Shown piece after piece: positions 6,308 through 13,957 of a stretch of DNA of 64,000 bases. The stretch comes from JAAYYY01 sp964602995 (GTDB lineage Bacteria; Chloroflexota; Anaerolineae; Promineifilales; Promineifilaceae). The notes under the pieces are model-generated. The model made no database searches, was not told the DNA's origin, and saw nothing but the letters and a program-made list of their open reading frames with translations. Position 1 is the first letter of the stretch, and the number at the start of each line of letters is the position of its first letter. Where the stretch lies: the NCBI GenBank assembly GCA_964602995.1, contig CAZRTM010000002.1:47956-111955 (forward strand), in the 5' to 3' direction. A program made the translations under genes and the position numbers.

Positions 6308-8782
6308 ATGATGGAATTCGGTGCAATTAAGCAGGTTAACATCAACGATGAGATGCGTGACTCCTATTTGAGTTACGCCATGAGCGTGATTGTCTCGCGC
6401 GCGCTTCCCGATGTGCGCGATGGGCTGAAGCCGGTGCAGCGGCGTATTCTGTACGCCATGCACGATATGGGCCTCTATCCGGACCGGCCCTATCGCAAGT
6501 CGGCCAGGGTGGTGGGCGAGGTGTTGGGCAAATATCACCCGCACGGCGACCAATCGGTCTACGACGCTATGGTGCGTATGGCGCAGGACTTTTCGATGCG
6601 CTATCCGCTGGTGGATGGACAGGGTAATTTCGGCTCGATTGATGGGGATGCTGCCGCCGCCATGCGCTATACGGAAGTGCGTATGGCGCCGCTGGGCTTT
6701 GACTTACTGGCTGATCTGGATAAAGACACGGTCGATTTTGTGCCCAACTTTGACGAGAGCATGCGCGAGCCGGAAGTGCTGCCGTCCGTTGCGCCTAACC
6801 TGTTGATTAACGGATCATCGGGCATCGCCGTAGGCATGTCCACCAGCATCCCACCCCATAACCTGGGTGAAGTGATCGACGCGCTGGTCTATATGCTCGA
6901 CGCCTGGGACAGGTTAGACGAAATCACGATCAAGGATTTGATGACCTTTATACAGGGGCCTGATTTCCCGACGGGGGGATTGGTCTTCCGATACCGGGGT
7001 AAGAGCGAGAACAACGCATTGGCCAATGCCTATGCCACGGGGCGGGGCCGCGTGACGATGCGCGCTCGTGCCCATGTGGAGCAGATGGAACGCAACAAGT
7101 CCCGCATTGTCATCACGGAGCTGCCATACCAGACGAATAAGACGAATCTGATCAGCAAAATCGCCGACCTACACCGCGAGGGAAAGATAGAGGGGCTGAC
7201 AGATCTGCGCGACGAGTCAGACCGCAACGGCATGCGCATCATTGTGGAGACCACACGCAATGTCGAGCCGGAAAAAGTGCTGGCGCAACTGTTTCGCTAC
7301 ACGCCGTTGGAAAGCACGTTCAGCATCATCATGATTGCTCTGGTGGATGGCGAGCCGCGGGTGCTGACATTGAAACAAGTGCTGCGCTACTATCTGGACC
7401 ACCGCCTGGAGGTGATTCGCCGCCGTACAGAATATGATCTGGGCAAAGCACGCGACCGTGCCCATATTCTGGAAGGGTTGCTCATTGCCCTGGATAATCT
7501 GGATGAGGTCATTGATACCATTCGCAACTCGGAAAGCGTGGAGACGGCACGTCATAGTCTGCAGGCGCGCTTTGGACTTTCAGAGCGGCAGGCTCAGGCG
7601 ATTCTGGATATGCAACTGCGACGGCTGGCTGCGCTGGAACGGCAGAAGCTGCGGCAGGAGTATCAGGACCGTGTGGCAGAAATTGAGCGCCTGGAAGCAT
7701 TGTTAGCGCAACCTGACCTGATGCGCGCGGCAATTAAGGAAGAGCTGCTGCAAGTCAAGGAAGCGTATGGTGATACGCGGCGCACGCAGATTGTCGATGA
7801 TACAGATGAGGCGATTGTCACGGCAGCAGATCTGATCCCCAATCAGCGGGGATGGGTCATGGTGGGCCAGGAAGGCACAGTGGCGCGCACCAGTACAGCA
7901 GAGCCGGTTAAAGTTCCGGCCCAGCCGGCTGAGCCGCCGCGCGCGCTGCTGGAGGCCAACACACAGGATATGGTGACCTTCATTGCTGCCAATGGTGAGG
8001 CTGCTTCGCTGCCGGTGCACCAGTTGGCACAGGCGCGAGAGCTGGGGAAGGGTAGCCACTGGGCTGACATCACAGCCCTGACCCGGCGCCACTCGTTGGC
8101 TGACGTTGTGGTGATCCCCGAAGGGGCCAGCGGTTACCTCTTCCTGGTTACCATTGGCGGTGTTTGCAAGCGGATCCGGCTTGAGGATTTGCCGGGCATC
8201 ACCTCCCAGCCATTCGTGGTGATGAATGTGGATGATCGTGATGCCCTGGCATTTGCTCGCTTGACGAGTGGTAGAGATGAGGTTATTCTCGCTACAGTGA
8301 CCGGACAGGCAATCCGCTTCCACGAAGCAGAAGTGCGGCCGATGGGATTGGCTGCCGGTGGCGTCATGGGCATCAAGCTCGTTGATGAAGCAGACGGCGT
8401 TGTTTCTGCAGAAGTCGTACGTCCTGATGCCTTTCTGTGGAGTATCACCGAGAATGGCTTGGTCAAGGCCAGCCCACTGCAGGAGTACCCGACACAGGGA
8501 CGTTACGGACAGGGTGTGATCAACGTTAAGTTGCCAGAAGACGCAGCAGAAGTAGTTTCCGCCGTAGTTGGCGATGCTAATGATACACTTTATGTGACAA
8601 CAGCCGATGGGCGGGTTCGACGCTTGCGGCTTGGACAGGCGCCAACCGGGAGCCGTATGATTAAGCCCCAGCCGCTTTCAGGTACTGGTACGCGCAAGAG
8701 GGTGACGGGGGTTGTGCGTCTGAGCGCTCGATATGTGGGCGAGGATGAAGGCGTGTACAGTCAATTATCCCTTATTGAGTAG
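6308..8782 (+). CDS. gyrA: Type IIA DNA topoisomerase subunit A (GyrA/ParC family)
   Basis: Breakage-reunion subunit that cuts and rejoins both DNA strands as an A2B2 complex with a GyrB/ParE partner. The N-terminal half (to about residue 480) is canonical: RALPDVRDGLKPVQRR, the HPHGD quinolone region, the GQGNFGSIDGD motif and catalytic Tyr121 in AMRYTE. The C-terminal half carries GyrA-type beta-pinwheel repeats. I cannot find the Q-R-R-G-G-K-G GyrA box needed for DNA wrapping: its expected site in the first blade holds an Ala/Pro-rich stretch, and the only similar string (PTQGRYGQG) lies in a late blade. The protein could therefore be a ParC-like decatenase. At 824 residues the length is normal. 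Glu-rich coiled helices span about 370-470. Confidence 0.9.
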   Translation: MMEFGAIKQVNINDEMRDSYLSYAMSVIVSRALPDVRDGLKPVQRRILYAMHDMGLYPDRPYRKSARVVGEVLGKYHPHGDQSVYDAMVRMAQDFSMRYPLVDGQGNFGSIDGDAAAAMRYTEVRMAPLGFDLLADLDKDTVDFVPNFDESMREPEVLPSVAPNLLINGSSGIAVGMSTSIPPHNLGEVIDALVYMLDAWDRLDEITIKDLMTFIQGPDFPTGGLVFRYRGKSENNALANAYATGRGRVTMRARAHVEQMERNKSRIVITELPYQTNKTNLISKIADLHREGKIEGLTDLRDESDRNGMRIIVETTRNVEPEKVLAQLFRYTPLESTFSIIMIALVDGEPRVLTLKQVLRYYLDHRLEVIRRRTEYDLGKARDRAHILEGLLIALDNLDEVIDTIRNSESVETARHSLQARFGLSERQAQAILDMQLRRLAALERQKLRQEYQDRVAEIERLEALLAQPDLMRAAIKEELLQVKEAYGDTRRTQIVDDTDEAIVTAADLIPNQRGWVMVGQEGTVARTSTAEPVKVPAQPAEPPRALLEANTQDMVTFIAANGEAASLPVHQLAQARELGKGSHWADITALTRRHSLADVVVIPEGASGYLFLVTIGGVCKRIRLEDLPGITSQPFVVMNVDDRDALAFARLTSGRDEVILATVTGQAIRFHEAEVRPMGLAAGGVMGIKLVDEADGVVSAEVVRPDAFLWSITENGLVKASPLQEYPTQGRYGQGVINVKLPEDAAEVVSAVVGDANDTLYVTTADGRVRRLRLGQAPTGSRMIKPQPLSGTGTRKRVTGVVRLSARYVGEDEGVYSQLSLIE

Positions 8783-8883
8783 ATGATGTTGTTTAGAGCA
8801 ATTTTGTGTTTTATTCTGCCGCGAGTTGGCGCAAGCAGCGACTGATTTTGCGACACACGATGCGGAAAGTAGGAGAGTTGAGT

Positions 8884-9327
8884 ATGAATTTTAGAGACAA
8901 GTGGGAGACAGACGCAGAAGGCAACAAATTTGTCTTCACCGTCGAGATGCAGCGCCGGTTGTATCAGGCCGGCTTGCCTGTTGAGCCTGAGTCGCTCGCA
9001 CAGCTGGAGGATATCCCCACGCCGCAACCGATCAGCTATGTTGATGAGGATGAGGCCGAGGACGAGATGGAAGAACCGGCTACAATCCAGATTGACCCCA
9101 AGACGGGCAAATATCTGGGCCGCCTCAAGTGGTATAACCCCTCACGTGGCTATGGCTTTATTGCCCGTGGTGGGGGCGAGGATATCTTCTTCCACAAGAC
9201 AGGCGCCATTATCAGCCCTGAACATCTAGACGAAGGGCAATGGGTGCTCTATGATGTGGAACACCGTCAGAAAGGGCCGGAGGCGACTGAAGTAGAGGCG
9301 TACGAAGGCGACCCCAGCGAATTGTAG
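8884..9327 (+). CDS. Cold-shock-domain protein with an N-terminal extension
   Basis: The C-terminal half (about residues 75-140) is a cold-shock OB fold binding single-stranded nucleic acid: GRLKWYNPSRGYGFI contains RNP-1 (GYGFI) and DIFFHK is RNP-2. The N-terminal half (1-50) is a small helical part (TVEMQRRLYQAGLP...) joined by an acidic linker (DEDEAEDEMEEP). The total of 147 residues is twice that of CspA. The ATG at 8884 follows AGGAGAG at good spacing; an open frame further upstream lacks such a site. The 100 bases between the topoisomerase stop and this start show no clear promoter. The extension is unlike any partner domain I recognise. Confidence 0.85.
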   Translation: MNFRDKWETDAEGNKFVFTVEMQRRLYQAGLPVEPESLAQLEDIPTPQPISYVDEDEAEDEMEEPATIQIDPKTGKYLGRLKWYNPSRGYGFIARGGGEDIFFHKTGAIISPEHLDEGQWVLYDVEHRQKGPEATEVEAYEGDPSEL

Positions 9328-9336
9328 GAGCCAGCA

Positions 9337-9367
9337 CCCCGGCACACCAGCCGGGGTTCTTTTTTTC
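9337..9367 (+). terminator. Intrinsic terminator after the cold-shock gene
   Basis: CCCCGGC (9337-9343) pairs with GCCGGGG (9350-9356), followed by TTCTTTTTTT. It abuts the stop codon of the convergent ATPase gene on the other strand. Confidence 0.85.
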
Positions 9368-10395
9368 TAAAGGAACTCCTCTGCATAGTGACAGGCGACA
9401 AGGTGTCCGGGCCGTAGCTCGCGCAGTGGGGGCGATTCCTCGGCACAGTGAGGGAAGCGAGCGATGGGGCAACGGGGGTGGAAGCGGCAACCAGACGGCG
9501 GGTTGATGGCGTTAGGAATCTCGCCGGTGGGCATCGGTGTTGTGCGCCGCTTATGAGGATCAGGTACCGGAACAGCCGCCAGCAGCGCCTGGGTGTAGGG
9601 GTGAAGCGGGTGGCTGTAGACTTCCTCCAGTTCGCCGATCTCAACCAGTTTACCCAGATACATGATGCCAATGCGGTCACAGATATATTTGGCCGTGGCC
9701 AGGTCGTGCGTGATGAAGAGATAAGTCAGATTGAACTCTTGCTGCAGGTGCAGCATCAGGTCAAGCAGCAGAGAGCGTACGCTGACGTCGGCCATGGCAA
9801 TCGGTTCGTCGGCCAGGATAAGGTCTGGCTGGGTGATGAGTGCCCGGGCAATAACGACACGCTGGCGCTGCCCGCCTGATATCTGGTGCGGGTACTTATT
9901 ATAGAAGAACTCAGCCGGTGTAAGACCCACACGTTCCAGCATGTCCATCACCATTTCCTGGTGTTCGCCTGATTTCTCAGGGAAGTGAATCTGGAGGGGA
10001 TGGGTAATGGCCTGTCCGATGGTCATGCGCGGGTTGAGTGAGGCCATCGGATCCTGGAAGATGACCTGCATCCGTCGCCGTAGTTTCCGCAGCTCTTTCC
10101 TGCTGAGGGTGCTGAGATCGATGCCGTCGAACGTGACTGTGCCAGCGGTTGGTTCGGTGAGACCGATGACCAGACGGCCAATGGTAGACTTACCGCTACC
10201 GCTTTCTCCGGCCAGTCCAAATACTTCACCGCGCCGGATATGAAAGGTAACGCCGTCGACGGCTTTTACATAAGCGGTGCCGCCTGACAGCAATTGAGCC
10301 ATAAAGCCGCTTTGCACCGGGAACCATTTTTTGGCGTCCCGCACTTCAACCAGATAGTCGTCACCCTTATTTCCGTTTTTGCCTGGTTCACTCAT
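9367..10395 (-). CDS. Peptide/nickel ABC importer ATP-binding protein (DppF/OppF type)
   Basis: One of two ATPases that power import of oligopeptides or similar substrates. Visible motifs are Walker A GESGSGKST, Q-loop FQDP, signature ISGGQRQRV, Walker B LILADEP and switch His in FITHD. The C-terminal oligopeptide-transporter tail carries CRFHPRCP, a third Cys in FPHC and a fourth in HLVACH. Such four-cysteine tails bind a [4Fe-4S] cluster in the mycobacterial Dpp system. Where family members usually read SALDVSV after Walker B, this protein has IAMADVSV. The start codon overlaps the stop of the upstream dppD-type gene by 4 bases, so the two are translationally coupled. Confidence 0.93.
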   Translation of the reverse strand: MSEPGKNGNKGDDYLVEVRDAKKWFPVQSGFMAQLLSGGTAYVKAVDGVTFHIRRGEVFGLAGESGSGKSTIGRLVIGLTEPTAGTVTFDGIDLSTLSRKELRKLRRRMQVIFQDPMASLNPRMTIGQAITHPLQIHFPEKSGEHQEMVMDMLERVGLTPAEFFYNKYPHQISGGQRQRVVIARALITQPDLILADEPIAMADVSVRSLLLDLMLHLQQEFNLTYLFITHDLATAKYICDRIGIMYLGKLVEIGELEEVYSHPLHPYTQALLAAVPVPDPHKRRTTPMPTGEIPNAINPPSGCRFHPRCPIARFPHCAEESPPLRELRPGHLVACHYAEEFL

Positions 10396-11435
10396 GGCGC
10401 AACCTTGATGGTGGGAGCTTCCTTCTCAGGATGCTCTTCGTAAAGCCAGCAATGGACGAAGTGTCCAGGCCTGACTTCCATAAATGTCGGTTCAATTCGG
10501 GAGCAGATGGGCATGGCGTCGGGGCAGCGAGGGTGGAAGCGACAACCGGCCGGTGGGTGGGTCAGGTTGGGCGGTTCGCCTGCCATGCGGTAAAGCTCTT
10601 CCATTTCATCAATCTTGATATTGGGCACGGAGCGCAGGAGGCCCTGGGTATAGGGGTGTAGCGGATTGTCGAAGACATCATACACAGAACCCAGTTCTGC
10701 CAGGCGACCGGCATACATGACGGCAATGCGGTCTGCTATCTCGGCAACCAGGGCAATGTTGTGCGTGATGAGAATGATCGTGACCCCGAATTCATCACGA
10801 ATCTCGCGTAACTGGTCCAGCAGCTTGGCCTCGACGATAACGTCCAGGGAAGTGGTGGCTTCGTCGGCGATGACCAGATCGGCGTTGAGCACCAGGCCCA
10901 GGCTGATCATGACGCGCTGGCGCATGCCGCCGGAAAGCTGGTGCGGGTAGTCTGCCAGCCGCTCTCGCTGGATGCCGAGCCGCTGCACCAACTCGCGGAT
11001 GCGAGCGATTGCTGCCTGTAGCTTTGTTTTTGGCTCGTGGACCTCTATCGCTTCTAACAGGTGTTCGCCGATGCGCTGGATTGGATTGAGGGAGGTCATC
11101 GGATCCTGGAAGATCATGCTCACGCGGCGGCCGCGGAAATCGCGAAGCTCCCTGTCGTTCATGGCCAGCACATCTTCGCCGTCGAAAATGATTTCGCCGC
11201 TTAACTCAGCGCTCGGTGGGAGCATGCGCATCAGGGCCTTGCCCAGCGTGCTCTTACCACAGCCGCTCTCGCCGACCAGACCAAGTATTTCGCCGCGATA
11301 GATATCAAAAGAAACGCCACTGATAGCGTGGAGCATTCCCAGGCGGGTCTGGTACTTGACTTCCAGATCTCTGATTTTTACGAGGACTTCTTTATCGGAT
11401 AAATGAGGAGTTGCGTTGGACATGGCGGCTGACAT
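10392..11435 (-). CDS. Peptide/nickel ABC importer ATP-binding protein (DppD/OppD type)
   Basis: The second ATPase of the importer, 347 residues. Motifs are Walker A GESGCGKST, Q-loop FQDPMTSLNP, signature LSGGMRQRV, Walker B LVIADEATTSLDV and switch His ITHN. The C-terminal tail has four cysteines (CRFHPRCP, PICSR, HFVHCW), again the possible [4Fe-4S] pattern. It starts two bases after the permease stop codon and overlaps the next gene by 4 bases, so it is part of one operon. Substrate class cannot be fixed from the ATPases; the binding protein belongs to the peptide/nickel family. Confidence 0.93.
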   Translation of the reverse strand: MSAAMSNATPHLSDKEVLVKIRDLEVKYQTRLGMLHAISGVSFDIYRGEILGLVGESGCGKSTLGKALMRMLPPSAELSGEIIFDGEDVLAMNDRELRDFRGRRVSMIFQDPMTSLNPIQRIGEHLLEAIEVHEPKTKLQAAIARIRELVQRLGIQRERLADYPHQLSGGMRQRVMISLGLVLNADLVIADEATTSLDVIVEAKLLDQLREIRDEFGVTIILITHNIALVAEIADRIAVMYAGRLAELGSVYDVFDNPLHPYTQGLLRSVPNIKIDEMEELYRMAGEPPNLTHPPAGCRFHPRCPDAMPICSRIEPTFMEVRPGHFVHCWLYEEHPEKEAPTIKVAP

Positions 11436-11437
11436 GT

Positions 11438-12688
11438 TTAGACCTCCGAGAGCCGGGGGTTGAGGATTTCGGAAAGACTCTCGCCAAGCATGCTAAATGC
11501 CAGCGTGACGATAGTGATCATGAGGCCAGGGAAGGTAATGAGCCACCAGGCCTGGCGCATAAAGTCCTGTCCGGTCGCCAGGTCAATACCCCAGTCCGGG
11601 GTATCTGGCGGAAGGCCCAGGCCGAGGAACGCGAGGCCGGCCTCGGTGAGAATGGCGTCAGCCACATTCACGGAAAAGATGACGACCAGGGAAGGGATGA
11701 CATTAGGCAAGATGTAGCGCACCAGGATGCTGAAGGGACTGGCGCCGAGGCTGCGGGCGGCGTCTACGTAGAGTGCTTCTTTGACCGCCAGGGTCTGGCC
11801 CCTTGTGATTCGATAATACGTGGGAATGTAGAGGGTGGCGATGGCCAGAATGACATTGAAAATTCCGGGACCGAGGACGGCAGCGATGGCGATGGCCAGA
11901 ATGAGGCCGGGGAAAGAGTAGAGGCTGTCCATAATTAGCGTCAGGAGTCGCTCCAGACGGCCGGTCCAGAACCCGGCAATCAGGCCCAGTGGAACACCAA
12001 TGAGCAGGGCAAAGACAGCGGCAGAAAAGGCTACCAGAAGGGCGATGCGCGTGCCCCAGATGATACGGCTAAGAACGTCCTGGCCGATGTTGGTGGTGCC
12101 CAGGATGAATGGCTTCTGCGCGGAGGCGCTCACCGGATCGCCGAATACGAGTGCAGGATTTTCTTCGACAAACGGTTCAAGATCGCTGTGTAAGGCGATG
12201 ATGACGGGCACTTCCCCCTCTAGCAATCCTGCAACTGCATCTTCCAGGCTGCTGTAACGTTCGGGACGCGGCCGCAGCACTTCTTCCAGCCCTTCCTCTT
12301 CTCGCTCGGCCTGGCGAATGCGCGACTGTTCGCGCAGCACCGTGCTGGATGTGCTACCGGCCACGACGCCGACGCGCACGCCCACACCTGCCAGATCGTC
12401 GAGTGTTTGCATCGTGCCGCCCTGGCTCAGCAGAACAAAGGTGGGCGGCATTTCACCGGGCGCAAGCAGGCCTGGCCCGACTTCGGCGCGCGGGTCGAAT
12501 GGGGCGTAAAAGCCGGGAAAGAAGGCCATGCTGAAGATGAAAATCAGGAGCAGGGAGCTGAGCACGACAAACCACCAGTCGGCTCCATACCATCTGCGGG
12601 CGCGCAACAGGCGGCGTACGAAGCCGACGTTGTCCAGCTCGCTCTGCCAATCAGGAACGGTATCGGCTGTTGGTTGTATAGTGCTCAT
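11438..12688 (-). CDS. ABC importer permease (DppC/OppC type) with a binding-protein-like insertion
   Basis: Inner permease of the peptide importer, 416 residues against about 300 for the family. TM1 lies at about 39-60. In ordinary DppC the short external loop leads to a motif like HPFGTDELGRDVLSR; here that motif (FILGTTNIGQDVLSR) appears only at 194-208. Between lie about 110 extra residues (83-190) reading like the second lobe of a family 3 amino-acid-binding protein: TLDDLAG, then RVGVVAGSTSSTVLRE, a Tyr-Ser-Ser-Leu-Glu-Asp-Ala segment, a Leu-Leu-Glu-Gly-Glu turn, and FVEENP. After 194 the MetI-like fold is normal, with the ATPase-contacting EAA segment (ARSLGASPFSILVRYILPN). The insertion is in frame, so this is not a broken gene. 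Confidence 0.9.
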   Translation of the reverse strand: MSTIQPTADTVPDWQSELDNVGFVRRLLRARRWYGADWWFVVLSSLLLIFIFSMAFFPGFYAPFDPRAEVGPGLLAPGEMPPTFVLLSQGGTMQTLDDLAGVGVRVGVVAGSTSSTVLREQSRIRQAEREEEGLEEVLRPRPERYSSLEDAVAGLLEGEVPVIIALHSDLEPFVEENPALVFGDPVSASAQKPFILGTTNIGQDVLSRIIWGTRIALLVAFSAAVFALLIGVPLGLIAGFWTGRLERLLTLIMDSLYSFPGLILAIAIAAVLGPGIFNVILAIATLYIPTYYRITRGQTLAVKEALYVDAARSLGASPFSILVRYILPNVIPSLVVIFSVNVADAILTEAGLAFLGLGLPPDTPDWGIDLATGQDFMRQAWWLITFPGLMITIVTLAFSMLGESLSEILNPRLSEV

Positions 12689-12735
12689 TAATTACTCTCC
12701 CCGTCAGGGTGCAATCTGTTCAAATACATAATTGT

Positions 12736-13839
12736 TTAATAACGTACCCGGGGATCCAGGAAAGCGTAAATAATATCGGTCAGAAGGCTGATGACGGCGA
12801 CCGACAGGGCAAAAATAATGATGACGCCCTGCACAGCGGTGTAATCCCGTTGTCCGATACGCTCAACCAGGTAAAGACCCATGCCGGGCCAACTGAAGGT
12901 TGTCTCTGTCAGCACGGCGCCGGCCAGGAGCACGGAGACCTGCAGGCCGATCAGAGTGACGATGGGAATCATGGCATTGCCCAGGGCGTGGGTGAAAACG
13001 AGCGTCTGTTCTTTTATGCCCCGTGCGCGACCGGCGTTGATGTAATCTTCGACGAGCGCTTCAATGACGTTGATGCGGCTGAGGCGTAGGAAGACGCCGG
13101 TGAGAATGAGGCCCAGTGAGAGCGCCGGCAAAATCAAATGTAGCGCGGCATTCCCGAACGCTTCCCAGTTGCCGGCCAGAGCAGAGTCAAGCAAGAGCAA
13201 ATTCGTTTTTCGTTGCAGGCCCATGCCCACGATAGGATTGATGCGACCAGCTACTGGTAGCAGCCTCAGGCGTAGGGCAAAAATGATCTGGAATATTAGA
13301 CCCAGCCAGAAAACAGGTATGGAGTATGCCGTAATGCTGAACAATCGTAAGCCATAGTCAACCGGTTTCTTACGGTTCTTTGCGGCAAAGGCTCCTCCCA
13401 GTACACCGAATCCGGTGGCAAACAGCATGGCCGGGACGACAAGCTCCAATGTTGCAGGCAATCGCTCGCTCAGCTCGTCTGCGACGGGCCGGTTGCCGAA
13501 TACAAGAGAATTCCCCAGATCGAGTCTGAGGATGTTTCCTAGATAACTTGTGTATTGGACGTAAAGGGGCTGGTCAAGACCCAGTTCGCGCGTCATACGT
13601 TCGCGGGCCTCGGGGCCACCGCGCGGACCGAGCTGACTGGTAACCGGATCGCCGGGAATGATACGCATGACGAAGAAAATGACGCTTACCAGGATGAAAA
13701 CCATGGGGAGCGTCAGGATGAGGCGTGTCAGGATGTAGCTGCGCAGCCCGGTGCTGCCCTTGATGAAAGCGTAGGTTACAAAAGCAAAAACAAGTAGCAG
13801 GGAGCCACCACATATCCCTGCCAGAGGGGATATTTCCAT
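12736..13839 (-). CDS. ABC importer permease (DppB/OppB type)
   Basis: Outer permease of the peptide importer, 367 residues. Features are the DppB start motif (ILTRLILTLPMVFILVSVIFFVMRIIPGDP), the external loop with LGLDQPLYVQY, the ATPase-contacting segment NAGRARGIKEQTLVFTHALGNAMIP and the closing DIIYAFLDPRVRY. An extra hydrophobic segment at residues 5-27 precedes the normal first helix, giving one more predicted membrane span than usual. The upstream binding-protein gene is separated by a stable intergenic hairpin; dppC follows 47 bases after the stop. Confidence 0.93.
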   Translation of the reverse strand: MEISPLAGICGGSLLLVFAFVTYAFIKGSTGLRSYILTRLILTLPMVFILVSVIFFVMRIIPGDPVTSQLGPRGGPEARERMTRELGLDQPLYVQYTSYLGNILRLDLGNSLVFGNRPVADELSERLPATLELVVPAMLFATGFGVLGGAFAAKNRKKPVDYGLRLFSITAYSIPVFWLGLIFQIIFALRLRLLPVAGRINPIVGMGLQRKTNLLLLDSALAGNWEAFGNAALHLILPALSLGLILTGVFLRLSRINVIEALVEDYINAGRARGIKEQTLVFTHALGNAMIPIVTLIGLQVSVLLAGAVLTETTFSWPGMGLYLVERIGQRDYTAVQGVIIIFALSVAVISLLTDIIYAFLDPRVRY

Positions 13840-13898
13840 TTGTTGCCACTTCCCCGTGTCTGCGATCCTGTGGGAGAGACAGGTTTTACTAGTAAGTA

Positions 13899-13928
13899 GG
13901 CCGGGTTCGCCAGATGACGAACCCGGCC
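13899..13928 (-). other. Intergenic hairpin between binding-protein and permease genes
   Basis: A perfect 11-bp inverted repeat (GGCCGGGTTCG, loop of 8, CGAACCCGGCC) lies just after the binding-protein stop codon. There is no T run on either side. Such stems protect the 3' end of abundant binding-protein mRNA and lower expression of downstream permease genes; that role is inferred here. Confidence 0.7.
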
Positions 13929-13957
13929 GGTGCTACACTGGATTAAGCTACTGAGAG

